Source of the DNA: Bacillus sp. NTK034
Lineage (GTDB): Bacteria > Bacillota > Bacilli > Bacillales > Cytobacillaceae
Assembly (NCBI RefSeq): GCF_017303275.1
Contig: NZ_JAFKOJ010000004.1
Coordinates: 1-64,000 of the forward strand
Length of the DNA stretch: 64,000 nt
Reading direction: 5' to 3'
Part shown: piece by piece, positions 24,934-33,258 of the stretch
Numbering within the stretch: position 1 is the stretch's first letter
How the letters are laid out: every line of letters starts with the position of its first letter
Translations under genes and position numbers: made by a program
The notes under the pieces: generated by a model
The model's input: only the letters and a program-made list of their open reading frames with translations
What the model was told of the DNA's origin: nothing
The model's database searches: none

Positions 24934-26082
24934 GTGCATAAAAGATTTAAGTCTATTACTTTTGTCATATTTTTGGCTTTCGTGCTGAGCAGTTTTTCTT
25001 CCAGTTCTTACGCGCAGAGTCAAAATGAAAATATTGCTGGTTCACCGGTGCTGACTTCAAGCCAGATGGGGGATTTTGTTTTAATGCATAATCCAACTCC
25101 ATTGCTGCAGGGAGTAACGATATATCAGCTGGCAGATTATTATTTGAATACTGGGCGCGTTGAAGGAATTCGCGGTGATATTGCATTTGCTCAGGCGATT
25201 AAGGAGACGGGTTATTTTAAATTTGGCGGTGATGTAATTCCTGAACAAAATAATTATGCAGGTATTGGCACGACAGGCGGCGGTGTGAAGGGAGCTTTTT
25301 TTAAGACTGCTGAGGAAGGGGTTCGTGCCCAAATCCAGCACTTAAAGGCATATTCTTCAAAAGAGTCTTTAGTTACTGAGAATGTCGATCCTCGTTTTCA
25401 TCTGGTCACACGGGGGATTGCGCCAAAATGGACAGACCTGAATGGCCGCTGGGCTGTGCCGGGAAATAATTATGGCCAAGAAATTCTCGATATCTACAAT
25501 AATATGGAGAAAATGACGATCCAGATTCCGAATGTGTCTTTGCCTTCCAATCATAAATTGCCGGTAGCAAAGCTGGTGCCGCGCAGAAATGTGACTATGT
25601 TTACACCTGATGGCAAACCATATAACACACTGCAAAAGGATATTCATTACCGTGTATACGGGGTGAAGGGAACCTATTATGATGTGGGCGGCGGCTACCT
25701 GGTTAAGGGAGACAGCAGCAAAGTGGGAATTTATATCGGAAGAGTCTACATAAAGGATACAAATATTCCTCTTTACGGTCCGGATAACAAAATCAAACGG
25801 TATCTGAAAAGAGGAGAAACGGTCCGTGTATACAGCTATGATCATAGCCGTTATGACGTGGGCGGCGGTTATTATATTAAAAAAGGAAGCAACCAGACCT
25901 ATTATTTAGGTACAGCAACACTCAAGCAAAATACCATTCTTTATGACAAGAGCGGAAAGGCTGTACGCACGCTTAAAAAGAAAGAATCATACCGTGTATA
26001 TAAAATAGACAGCATCAAACTGGATCTTGGCGGCGGCTTCTATATTAACTATGATAAAAAAATGATAGATTATGTGAATTAA
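24934..26082 (+). CDS. Secreted N-acetylglucosaminidase with three VGGG-type repeats (copy E)
   Basis: A 382-residue exported peptidoglycan hydrolase of the mannosyl-glycoprotein endo-beta-N-acetylglucosaminidase/GH73 fold. The signal peptide ends near SYAQ (about 27). The catalytic domain covers about 60-195 with the expected acid Glu91 in FAQAIKETGYFKFGG, then NNYAGIGTTGGG and GNNYGQEILDIYNNM. Three C-terminal repeats of about 55-58 residues (about 212-265, 267-324, 325-382) share the pattern LYGPDNKIKRYLKRGETVRVYSYDHSRYDVGGGYYIKK. They look like a shorter relative of the neighbouring GQIG domain without its WDG-GQIG opening and TPS end, probably wall-binding. GTG 24934 fits AGGAGG better than TTG 24931. 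Confidence 0.85.
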   Translation: MHKRFKSITFVIFLAFVLSSFSSSSYAQSQNENIAGSPVLTSSQMGDFVLMHNPTPLLQGVTIYQLADYYLNTGRVEGIRGDIAFAQAIKETGYFKFGGDVIPEQNNYAGIGTTGGGVKGAFFKTAEEGVRAQIQHLKAYSSKESLVTENVDPRFHLVTRGIAPKWTDLNGRWAVPGNNYGQEILDIYNNMEKMTIQIPNVSLPSNHKLPVAKLVPRRNVTMFTPDGKPYNTLQKDIHYRVYGVKGTYYDVGGGYLVKGDSSKVGIYIGRVYIKDTNIPLYGPDNKIKRYLKRGETVRVYSYDHSRYDVGGGYYIKKGSNQTYYLGTATLKQNTILYDKSGKAVRTLKKKESYRVYKIDSIKLDLGGGFYINYDKKMIDYVN

Positions 26083-26182
26083 AGGGCGAATGTGTAGAAG
26101 GATAGCTTTAAATGTATTATCAGCTTATAACTCAGCAGATTACCAGATTTGCTGATACATAAATAGCGTGGAGGATAAAAGA

Positions 26183-26956
26183 ATGAATATGAAAAACTGG
26201 GTATTTAGTATTCCTTTTGTATTAATGCTGGTATTAGGCCTAAATACCGAAGCGGAGGCAGCTGAAGCCCCAATCGGTGTAAAATGGGGAAATTCCATCT
26301 TAATTAAAGGTCAGATTGGCAAAGTAACAATCCTAAAAGACACAGATCTTGTAAAAGAGGAAAAAGGCAAGCTAACAGTCATTCGAAAGCTGAAAAAAGG
26401 CAGCGAGTTCCGTGTTTATTCTTATAAAGACCGTGATGGCGGCATCTACGGGCTTGGCGGCGGCGCTTTTGTGAAGAAAACTGCTTCTGTTAAATATGAG
26501 ACACCTTCTCAGACAAAAAAGAATCAGATTGTGCGTCTGAGCATGTTCCAGGAGGGCTTTCTGGCATCTGCAAAGAAGGGAATTATGAAAGGGCAGCCTA
26601 TTGCCATTGGCGGATATGAAGATTTATATGATGTGTATGACTATTATGGGATGTATCCAACCTGGGAAGGCTATATAGATGGCGGATTGGGCAGACAATT
26701 TGGTGATGGCAGCAATTATATTTATTATACTGGCGATGAATATGATGCTGAACTGACTGCTATTGATTGGTGGAACGACGACCTTGTTTTCCTTACTCCA
26801 TATATCATAAAGAAGACGGTAGGAGCACCAACATCAGAGGGCATCAGTGAAATGGACGGTACCTGGTACATGTATTATGATTGCGGTTATTATGATCTGT
26901 ATTTCTTTTTCGAAGACGGAAACCGCTCTAACCTGGATTTTGTGAGACTTAAATAA
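26183..26956 (+). CDS. Secreted GQIG/TPS-domain protein with DUF4309-like tail (copy F)
   Basis: A 257-residue exported protein closely related to copies A and H. The signal peptide ends at TEAEAAEA (about residue 26). Shared domain: APIGVKWGNSILIKGQIGKVTILKDTDL, FRVYSYKDRDGGIYGLGGGAFVKK, VKYETPSQTKK. The tail carries GIMKGQPIAIGGYEDLYDVYDYYG, WWNDDLVFLTPYIIKKTVGAPTSEGISEMDGTWYMYY. The start is ATG 26183, 7 bases after GTGGAGGAT; a second ATG follows at 26189. It lies 100 bases after the glucosaminidase gene and ends in a bidirectional terminator shared with the L,D-transpeptidase gene. Confidence 0.8.
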   Translation: MNMKNWVFSIPFVLMLVLGLNTEAEAAEAPIGVKWGNSILIKGQIGKVTILKDTDLVKEEKGKLTVIRKLKKGSEFRVYSYKDRDGGIYGLGGGAFVKKTASVKYETPSQTKKNQIVRLSMFQEGFLASAKKGIMKGQPIAIGGYEDLYDVYDYYGMYPTWEGYIDGGLGRQFGDGSNYIYYTGDEYDAELTAIDWWNDDLVFLTPYIIKKTVGAPTSEGISEMDGTWYMYYDCGYYDLYFFFEDGNRSNLDFVRLK

Positions 26957-26957
26957 T

Positions 26958-26998
26958 AATAGAAAAAGGAGAGCGTAAGTAGCTCTCCTTTTTCTATT
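26958..26998. terminator. Bidirectional terminator
   Basis: A perfect 17-base stem (arms 26958-26974 and 26982-26998, core GGAGAGC / GCTCTCC) between convergent genes. It overlaps the stop codon of the minus-strand L,D-transpeptidase gene. Confidence 0.9.
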
Positions 26999-27941
26999 CC
27001 ATCACAATAATCGGCTTCTTAGCAGGTTCCAGCCACTGCAGGATTTTCACTAATTCTTTTTCCGCTATGGCGACACAGCCTAATGTGTAAGCAGTACCAG
27101 AAGTTCTGATATGCAAAAAGATTGCGCTGCCTTCTCCTTTTATAATGGGATTATCATTATATCTAATGACCACTCCATATTTATAGAGAGGGTGGTTCAT
27201 TCTTTCGAAGGATTTCCAGCGTGCATACGGGTTCCCGGTGTAAGTAATCCATTTGTTATAGTCCGCTGAGGATACATCATCGACCCAATAATCTTGAGAA
27301 GTTACAGCCTTAAATGGGTAGCTCATGCCTGAGGGCTTCGGCCCCCACCCAAATGAGGTACCTAGCCTATAGGTTCCATAAGGAGTCCTGGCATCTCCCT
27401 CTTTTGTCTTTCCCATGCCCTCTTTTCCTATCACTGCCGCAACAGGCGAGGAAGCTTGCATCCATTTCCCGTTTTGTTTTTGATAGGTTTGCAGAGTGGC
27501 GGCTGTTTTCACTGATGATTTCTTCACGACAATCATCTGCTGTGCTTCATTTTTTAGTTGTGTATCTTTCTGGTAGACGCATGCCACGATCTGCAGCTTC
27601 ATTTTAGAAGGAGTCTGATAGCTGATCAGCCTATCCCGTTTCACATACAATCCGCCTCCAACACTCAGCAGACCCGGTTTAAAGGCATACACGCGATAAA
27701 CCTCTCCAGCTTTTAAAGTGCGGCTGTAACTCAGCTGTTCTCCGTTTAACTTATAGAGCGGTGCATCCTTAAGCACAGTGATCCTGCCGATTTGCCCTGG
27801 ACGAAGCTCTGCGCCATCCCACCAGACCTTTGTGCCGGTTCTGATATCATTGCAGTCTATGTCTGAAGCCTGTGCAGGATTGCCATAAAGTATAACAGCC
27901 ATACCAATCAGAACCAATAAGAGCTTTATATATTTTGGCAT
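26994..27941 (-). CDS. Secreted GQIG/TPS-domain L,D-transpeptidase (copy G)
   Basis: A 315-residue exported protein. The signal peptide ends near AQASD (about 26). The shared domain is at about 37-116: KVWWDGAELRPGQIGRITVL, YRVYAFKPGLLSVGGGLYVKRD, SYQTPSKMKL. The C-terminus (about 135-315) is a YkuD/ErfK L,D-transpeptidase with catalytic Cys289 and His277 in HIRTSGTAYTLGCVAI. Such enzymes make 3-3 crosslinks in peptidoglycan or attach proteins to it. The N-terminal domain therefore replaces the LysM or SH3 module often seen in L,D-transpeptidases, which argues that it binds the wall. ATG start with AAAAGAGGTGAAAT before it. Confidence 0.88.
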   Translation of the reverse strand: MPKYIKLLLVLIGMAVILYGNPAQASDIDCNDIRTGTKVWWDGAELRPGQIGRITVLKDAPLYKLNGEQLSYSRTLKAGEVYRVYAFKPGLLSVGGGLYVKRDRLISYQTPSKMKLQIVACVYQKDTQLKNEAQQMIVVKKSSVKTAATLQTYQKQNGKWMQASSPVAAVIGKEGMGKTKEGDARTPYGTYRLGTSFGWGPKPSGMSYPFKAVTSQDYWVDDVSSADYNKWITYTGNPYARWKSFERMNHPLYKYGVVIRYNDNPIIKGEGSAIFLHIRTSGTAYTLGCVAIAEKELVKILQWLEPAKKPIIVME

Positions 27942-28104
27942 TATTTCACCTCTTTTTAATCCTAATCATACATGATGGAACTTCCATAGGCATCTATCAT
28001 TTGGCATGATTCAGCATATTTTAGGCTCTCATTCCTGCATTTTTATCTTCTGTCTAACATATGCATAGCAGTAGGAAATCAGGAAATATGCAGGAGGTTC
28101 GATG

Positions 28105-28881
28105 ATGAAAATAGGCAAATTACTAGTTGTGTTTTCCCTTGCAATAACTTTACTGCTGTTCTCCAATAAAGAGGCTCAGGCAGGCTCTGCTCCAATCGGT
28201 GTAAAATGGGATAACTCCATCCTCATTCAGGGGCAGATTGGGAGGGTCACCATCCTCAAGGATACAGCTCTTCTAAAGTATGAAAACGGTAAAATAATTA
28301 CGATTAAAACTCTGCGTAAGGGAAATATCTATCGGGTTTACACCTATAAGGATCAAAATGGCGGTATATATGGAGTAGGCGGAGGAGCCTTTGTCAAAAA
28401 GTCCTCCTCAATTAAATATGAGACACCTTCCAAAACAAAGCGCAGCCAGCTTACCAGAATCGTATTTTTTGATGAAGGAGATTTTCTGAAGCTTGCTAAA
28501 CAGGGCGTTATGAAAGGACAGCCAATTTCACTTAATAATGATGATTTGAATGATGTGTATGATCACTTCGGAAGCACGCCTTCATGGGAAGGGTACTATG
28601 AGGGAGGATATGGCAGGAAGTTTGGGAACTATATCTATTTTACAAGCTGGGAAGAGGATCCGGAATTTACAGCGTTCATGTGGGCCAATGATGGTTTGAC
28701 TCCTTTAACACCCTATATTATTAAAAATACAGTTGGAAAACCATCCTGGGAAGGCATCAGCGAAATGGACGGCCATTGGATGATGTATTATTATCTTGGC
28801 TATTATGAGGTTTACTTTTCATTTAAAGGGGATAATCGGTCGGATCTGCATAGTATTTTGCTGAAGAGGAGTTATAGATAA
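28105..28881 (+). CDS. Secreted GQIG/TPS-domain protein with DUF4309-like tail (copy H)
   Basis: A 258-residue exported protein, sister of copies A and F. The signal peptide ends near EAQAGS (about 27). Shared domain: APIGVKWDNSILIQGQIGRVTILKDTALL, YRVYTYKDQNGGIYGVGGGAFVKK, IKYETPSKTKR. The tail has GVMKGQPISLNNDDLNDVYDHFG, TPYIIKNTVGKPSWEGISEMDGHWMMYYYLGYYEVYF. ATG 28105 is 7 bases from AGGAGG; ATG 28102 is also possible. The divergently placed L,D-transpeptidase gene lies 160 bases upstream, so both promoters sit in that gap. Confidence 0.8.
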   Translation: MKIGKLLVVFSLAITLLLFSNKEAQAGSAPIGVKWDNSILIQGQIGRVTILKDTALLKYENGKIITIKTLRKGNIYRVYTYKDQNGGIYGVGGGAFVKKSSSIKYETPSKTKRSQLTRIVFFDEGDFLKLAKQGVMKGQPISLNNDDLNDVYDHFGSTPSWEGYYEGGYGRKFGNYIYFTSWEEDPEFTAFMWANDGLTPLTPYIIKNTVGKPSWEGISEMDGHWMMYYYLGYYEVYFSFKGDNRSDLHSILLKRSYR

Positions 28882-28885
28882 GAAA

Positions 28886-28920
28886 GAGACAGGGGATATT
28901 ATTCCCCTGTCTCATTTTTT
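28886..28920 (+). terminator. Intrinsic terminator
   Basis: GAGACAGGGG / CCCCTGTCTC stem, 8-base loop, followed by ATTTTTTC. Confidence 0.9.
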
Positions 28921-28980
28921 CTTCATAATGGAGTGCGGAAATCATCCCGTTTTCTAATGAAAAAAGTATAAAATTATATA

Positions 28981-29009
28981 TTGACAGTCATTTTGGAAAA
29001 GTCTATTAT
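28981..29009 (+). promoter_or_regulatory. Sigma-A promoter of the LacI/ABC sugar operon
   Basis: Consensus -35 TTGACA (28981-28986) and -10 TATTAT (29004-29009) with a 17-base spacer. Confidence 0.85.
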
Positions 29010-29010
29010 T

Positions 29011-29026
29011 ATGTTAACGCTAACAT
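29011..29026 (+). promoter_or_regulatory. LacI-type operator O1
   Basis: ATGTTAACGCTAACAT lies directly after the -10 box, with the central CG typical of LacI-family sites and one mismatch from perfect symmetry. Confidence 0.8.
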
Positions 29027-29057
29027 TGTATTTCTTGTAAATGTGTTTTTTTTACCG

Positions 29058-29081
29058 AAAAATGTTAACGTTAACATTTTT
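29058..29081 (+). promoter_or_regulatory. LacI-type operator O2
   Basis: A perfect 24-base palindrome centred on AATGTTAACGTTAACATT, 51 bases (about five helical turns) from O1 centre to centre. The spacing would allow looping between two repressor dimers. Confidence 0.8.
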
Positions 29082-29115
29082 GTGAAATGATAACTACATT
29101 AGAAGGATGATGCGG

Positions 29116-30132
29116 GTGACTCGAAGTCCAAATTTAATAGAAGTAGCAAAAGCTGCCGGTGTCTCTAACATGACCGTATCAAGAGTAATCAATAATAGCG
29201 GGAAAGTTTCAGAAAAAACGAGGCAGAAAGTATTAAAGGCAATAAAAGAGCTTAATTATCAGCCCAATTTAATTGCCAGAAGCCTGGCGAGGAAAAAAAC
29301 AAACATCCTTGGGCTTGTCATGTACACTGAAAAAGGTGTTCACCCTGCTTTTTACAACGAGATTATCAACGGTGTTCAGCAAGGGGCATCTGAATTAGGG
29401 TATGATCTGCTTATTTTCGCTAATCGGGAAGAACAATCCTACAGTGACCGGATCACTCATTCGAGCTTCGTTGATGGTGTGATTTTTATGGGCGTAAAGA
29501 TTAATCAGGATGATATTAAGAATGTACATGAAAAAGGATTTCCTTATGTCTTTGTTGGAAAGAGGGAGATAGAAGGGATTCAGCCCTATTTCATATCACC
29601 TGATTATGTGAAAGGCACCAGGATGGCCACGGAACATTTAATTGAACTGGGTCATACGAAAATAGGATTCATTGGACAATCAAGAATTATCGAACCGGAT
29701 TATGACAAATTGCTTGGATACCAGGAAGCTTTGTTTATGAACCATGTTGTTTATAATCCTCAGCTTGTTTTTGAAGAGAGCCAAACTCAATTGGATGGCT
29801 ATAACGCCATGAAAGAATTGCTTAAGCAGAAGCCTACAGCTGTGATTATTAACAACACGTATGCAACGATAGGGGCAACGACTGCCATTAAGGAAGCAGG
29901 TCTTCAAATCCCTCAAGATATTTCTGTCATTGGATTTGATGACAATCAGGAGCTTAATGAACAGTTTAATGATTTTATTGGGCTGGAGCTTTCCTCTATT
30001 CGAATCCCTAAGGTGGAACTGGGAAGGGAGGCAGCTAGGATGACTATTTCTTTGCTGGAAGGAAATGAAACTCCTAAGGCCAATTTTATCGATCTTCACT
30101 TTATGAAAAATAGTTCATGTAAAAAATTATAA
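29116..30132 (+). CDS. LacI-family repressor of the sugar operon
   Basis: A 338-residue regulator. The N-terminal DNA-binding domain reads NLIEVAKAAGVSNMTVSRVINNSGKVSEKTRQKVLKAIKELNYQPNLIARSLA. The rest is a periplasmic-binding-protein-like sensor domain (ILGLVMYTE ... DISVIGFDDNQE). GTG 29116 is placed 9 bases after AGAAGG; ATG 29107 or 29110 would sit on top of it, but cannot be excluded. Two matching palindromes lie over its promoter, so it likely represses itself and the ABC importer downstream. The inducer is probably an alpha-glucoside taken up by that importer. Confidence 0.92.
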   Translation: MTRSPNLIEVAKAAGVSNMTVSRVINNSGKVSEKTRQKVLKAIKELNYQPNLIARSLARKKTNILGLVMYTEKGVHPAFYNEIINGVQQGASELGYDLLIFANREEQSYSDRITHSSFVDGVIFMGVKINQDDIKNVHEKGFPYVFVGKREIEGIQPYFISPDYVKGTRMATEHLIELGHTKIGFIGQSRIIEPDYDKLLGYQEALFMNHVVYNPQLVFEESQTQLDGYNAMKELLKQKPTAVIINNTYATIGATTAIKEAGLQIPQDISVIGFDDNQELNEQFNDFIGLELSSIRIPKVELGREAARMTISLLEGNETPKANFIDLHFMKNSSCKKL

Positions 30133-30157
30133 ATTCATATTTTTGAGGAGGATTAAG

Positions 30158-31426
30158 ATGTTAAGAAAAATTAAAGTGCCGTTGCTGCTCGCATTCGTTC
30201 TAATTTTATCCGTAATTGTAAGCGCTTGCGGAGGATCTGAAACTGGGAGTGATGAAGATGGAAAAGTCGAACTTCGCTTCATTCTTAATAATGACAGCCC
30301 AACCCTGGTAGAACAAATTAAAGACTTTGAAAAAGAAAATCCCAACATCAAAGTGAATGTTGAAAAAATTCCTTTAGATCAATTCTTTGAAAAAATTGAA
30401 ACAATGATTGCTGGAGGCAGAACACCTGATTTATTGTACACTCCAGTGCTTGCAACTCAGCGTTATGCCAATATGGATCTGCTACTGGATGTTTCCAGCG
30501 ATCTTACGGAAGAGAAGAATGATTTTCTCCCTTCTGCTCTTGTAAGTGTAAAGAATGGAGATAAAGTAGTAGGAGTTCCTCATTTTACAGACAGCATTGC
30601 AGTTTTCTATAATAAAGCCCTTTTTGAAAAAGCAGGCGTGAAAGTCCCTGAGTCCATTGATTCAACATGGAACTGGGAGGAATTCGCTGCAGCCGCAGAA
30701 AAAGTAAAGAGTGCCAATAACTTAAAATATGGTGTCAGCACAGGAAGTGATGTTTCACAATTCCTTCCGTTCCTATATCAAAATCAAGGAACTGTTTTAA
30801 GTGAAGACCAAAAGTCCGCAGGAATCAATTCCGATTCGTCTATCGAGTCAATCGAATTTTTTAAATCATTATTTGATAAAGGGTTAGCATCCAAAGAATC
30901 CTTTATCGGATCCGAAAAATCAGATGAGCTATTTAAGCAGGGACAGCTGCCGATGGTTATTACGTTCTCTGGACTGATTAATTCATTTGAAAAAGATATT
31001 CAAGGATTTGAGTACGGTGTGACATACTTGCCGAAAAAGGAAGTAACAGCTACAAAACTGGGAGGCGCCAATATTGTTTCCTTTAAAGAAACAAAGCATC
31101 CCAAAGAGGCAGTGAAGCTAATGAAATACTTAACAAGCGAAGAAAAAATGGCTGAATTCGCTGCTAAAGAAGGGGTCGTTCCTACCCGGACAAGTGCACA
31201 GGAATCTGTTGATTATGGCGCTATTGATGAAGGAATGCAAACCATTATTAATGAGATAAATAGTGTCCCGGAATTTGCAGTGAAAGATTTCTCTATTCCT
31301 GAATACTTAGGCTACAAATCAATTCTGACGAGCGAAATGCAATCGGTTATTTTAGGTGAAAAGTCTCCGAAAGAAGCTGCTAAGTCTATGGAAGAACAAA
31401 TCAATAGTTCAGTTCTGAAAAAATAA
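30158..31426 (+). CDS. ABC sugar transporter substrate-binding lipoprotein
   Basis: A 422-residue family-1 (MalE-type) solute-binding lipoprotein. The signal peptide ends at lipobox VSAC (Cys about 25). Typical features are IKVNVEKIPLDQFFEKIETMIAGGRTPDLLY, GVPHFTDSIAVFYNKALFEKAGV and GGANIVSFKETKHPKEAVKLMKYLTSEE. ATG 30158 has GAGGAGG 7 bases upstream. The GH13 enzyme of the operon suggests isomaltose-type or related alpha-glucosides as ligand. Confidence 0.93.
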   Translation: MLRKIKVPLLLAFVLILSVIVSACGGSETGSDEDGKVELRFILNNDSPTLVEQIKDFEKENPNIKVNVEKIPLDQFFEKIETMIAGGRTPDLLYTPVLATQRYANMDLLLDVSSDLTEEKNDFLPSALVSVKNGDKVVGVPHFTDSIAVFYNKALFEKAGVKVPESIDSTWNWEEFAAAAEKVKSANNLKYGVSTGSDVSQFLPFLYQNQGTVLSEDQKSAGINSDSSIESIEFFKSLFDKGLASKESFIGSEKSDELFKQGQLPMVITFSGLINSFEKDIQGFEYGVTYLPKKEVTATKLGGANIVSFKETKHPKEAVKLMKYLTSEEKMAEFAAKEGVVPTRTSAQESVDYGAIDEGMQTIINEINSVPEFAVKDFSIPEYLGYKSILTSEMQSVILGEKSPKEAAKSMEEQINSSVLKK

Positions 31427-31434
31427 TGAAGGAT

Positions 31435-31454
31435 GGAGGGGCTGCTTCCCCTCC
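31435..31454 (+). terminator. Intra-operon hairpin after the binding-protein gene
   Basis: GGAGGGG-CTGCTT-CCCCTCC followed only by TTTC. It probably stabilises or attenuates, giving more binding protein than permease. Confidence 0.6.
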
Positions 31455-31479
31455 TTTCTAATTCCAGGGGTGATATCAC

Positions 31480-32400
31480 ATGGATTTGGTCAAGTCAATA
31501 GAGGTTAAAGAAGATCGCAATCATATGGCGAAACGTTATAAATGGAAACAAAAATTAACTCCGATTGGATTTATGTCTCCTGTTCTTCTTATATTCTCCC
31601 TATTTTTATTCTTCCCGGTATTATTTGCTTTCTTTATGAGCTTCCACCAATGGGGAATGATTGGAACGCCTGAATTTGTGGGCTTTAACAACTATGTGCG
31701 TCTTTTTAAAGATCCGCTTTTTTGGATCTCTATCAAAAACACGCTGATTTTCTCTCTTTCTGTTCCTTTAAAGGTGGCCATTGCTTTATTCATTGCGGTC
31801 CTTTTGAATCAGAAGATTAGAGGCTTAGGGTTTTACCGGGCAGCCTTTTTCTTCCCGGTTGTTCTTTCCATGGTTGTCGTCGGATTGGTCTGGCAATGGA
31901 TGTTTAGTCCAAGTTACGGTTTTATCAACTATGTATTAGAAAAGCTTGGCTTGCCTCTGCAGAACATGCTGATTGACTCGGACCAGGCAATGATTGTTCT
32001 TATTGTCGTAAGTATTTGGAAGGGGCTGGGGAGCAACCTGCTATTATTTCTTGCCGGCTTACAGGCAATTCCAAGCAGTGTGTATGAAGCTGCAGAGATC
32101 GATGGGGCTAATTCATGGCAAAAATTTTGGTATATTACCGTACAGCTCCTGAAGCCTACCACTCTATTTGTACTTATCATTACGCTAATCGGTTCATTTA
32201 AAATATTTGATCTGGCTTATGTTATAACAGGCGGCGGACCTGGCACGAGCACAATGGTTCTGGTTCATTATATTTATCAAGAGGCATTCCAGCGATTTGA
32301 TATGGGGTATGCATCTGCGGCAGCATATGTATTCTTTATCATTCTGTTTATTTTAACGCTCGTTCAAATGAGAGTGTTTAAATCCGATAGTGAATTCTAG
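31480..32400 (+). CDS. ABC sugar transporter permease (MalF/UgpA type)
   Basis: A 306-residue permease with six membrane helices and the EAA loop VYEAAEIDGANSWQKFWYITVQLLKP that contacts the ATPase. The ATG is preceded by AGGGGTGAT. No ATP-binding subunit is encoded in the operon, so a shared MsmX-type ATPase elsewhere in the genome probably energises it, as is known for Bacillus sugar importers. Confidence 0.93.
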   Translation: MDLVKSIEVKEDRNHMAKRYKWKQKLTPIGFMSPVLLIFSLFLFFPVLFAFFMSFHQWGMIGTPEFVGFNNYVRLFKDPLFWISIKNTLIFSLSVPLKVAIALFIAVLLNQKIRGLGFYRAAFFFPVVLSMVVVGLVWQWMFSPSYGFINYVLEKLGLPLQNMLIDSDQAMIVLIVVSIWKGLGSNLLLFLAGLQAIPSSVYEAAEIDGANSWQKFWYITVQLLKPTTLFVLIITLIGSFKIFDLAYVITGGGPGTSTMVLVHYIYQEAFQRFDMGYASAAAYVFFIILFILTLVQMRVFKSDSEF

Positions 32401-32412
32401 GAGGGACCTTCT

Positions 32413-33246
32413 ATGAGCAATAGAAGCAGAGAGATGTTAAAGCGAATACCTTTATATGCATTTTTGATTCTGGGTTCAATTGGGATGCTCGTTCCATTTG
32501 TCTGGATGATTTCAAGTGCTTTGAAGCCCAATAATGAAATTTTCACAAGTCCTCCTACATTCCTGCCCAAGGATGCCAATTGGGGTAATTTTATAGCAGC
32601 ATGGAACTCGGGAGACTTCACGCAATACTTTATCAACACGTCGATTATATCGATATTAACTACGATCATTACCCTATTTATCTGTTCATTGGCAGGCTAC
32701 ACGTTCGCAAAATTTAACTTTATGGGCAAAAAACTGCTCTTTCTGTTATTTCTGGGGACGATGATGATCCCGATGCAAGTCATTATGATTCCGATTTTTC
32801 TGATGATGTCAAAGATCGGATTATTAAATTCTTACTGGTCTGTTATCTTGCCGCTGGTGGCGAACGCTTATGGCGTTTTCCTGATGAGGCAGTTTATGAG
32901 TACCATACCAACTGAACTTATGGAAGCGGCCCGAATTGATGGATGCTCGGAATTCCGGATCTTCTGGCAGATTATCTTGCCATTAACCAAACCGGCACTG
33001 GTAACCTTGGGAATATTAACGTTTCTTGGAGCCTGGAACGAATTTTTATGGCCATTAATTATGCTGGATTCGCCGGATATGATGACACTTCAAGTCGCAT
33101 TAACCCAGTTCCAGGGGCAATATGAGGTGAAATGGAACCTTTTAATGGCGGCGTCGGCCTTATCCATGATACCAATCGCTTTAATCTTCATTGTTTTTCA
33201 GCGTTATTTGGTAGAGGGAATCGCATCATCAGGGGTAAAGGGATAG
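32413..33246 (+). CDS. ABC sugar transporter permease (MalG/UgpE type)
   Basis: A 277-residue permease, partner of the preceding gene, with EAA loop LMEAARIDGCSEFRIFWQIILPLTKPALVTLGIL and six helices. It starts 12 bases after the previous stop with AGGAGGG in between, so it is co-translated. Its usual C-terminal end ..QRYLVEGIASSGVKG is present. Confidence 0.94.
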   Translation: MSNRSREMLKRIPLYAFLILGSIGMLVPFVWMISSALKPNNEIFTSPPTFLPKDANWGNFIAAWNSGDFTQYFINTSIISILTTIITLFICSLAGYTFAKFNFMGKKLLFLLFLGTMMIPMQVIMIPIFLMMSKIGLLNSYWSVILPLVANAYGVFLMRQFMSTIPTELMEAARIDGCSEFRIFWQIILPLTKPALVTLGILTFLGAWNEFLWPLIMLDSPDMMTLQVALTQFQGQYEVKWNLLMAASALSMIPIALIFIVFQRYLVEGIASSGVKG

Positions 33247-33258
33247 GAGGAATTGGAG

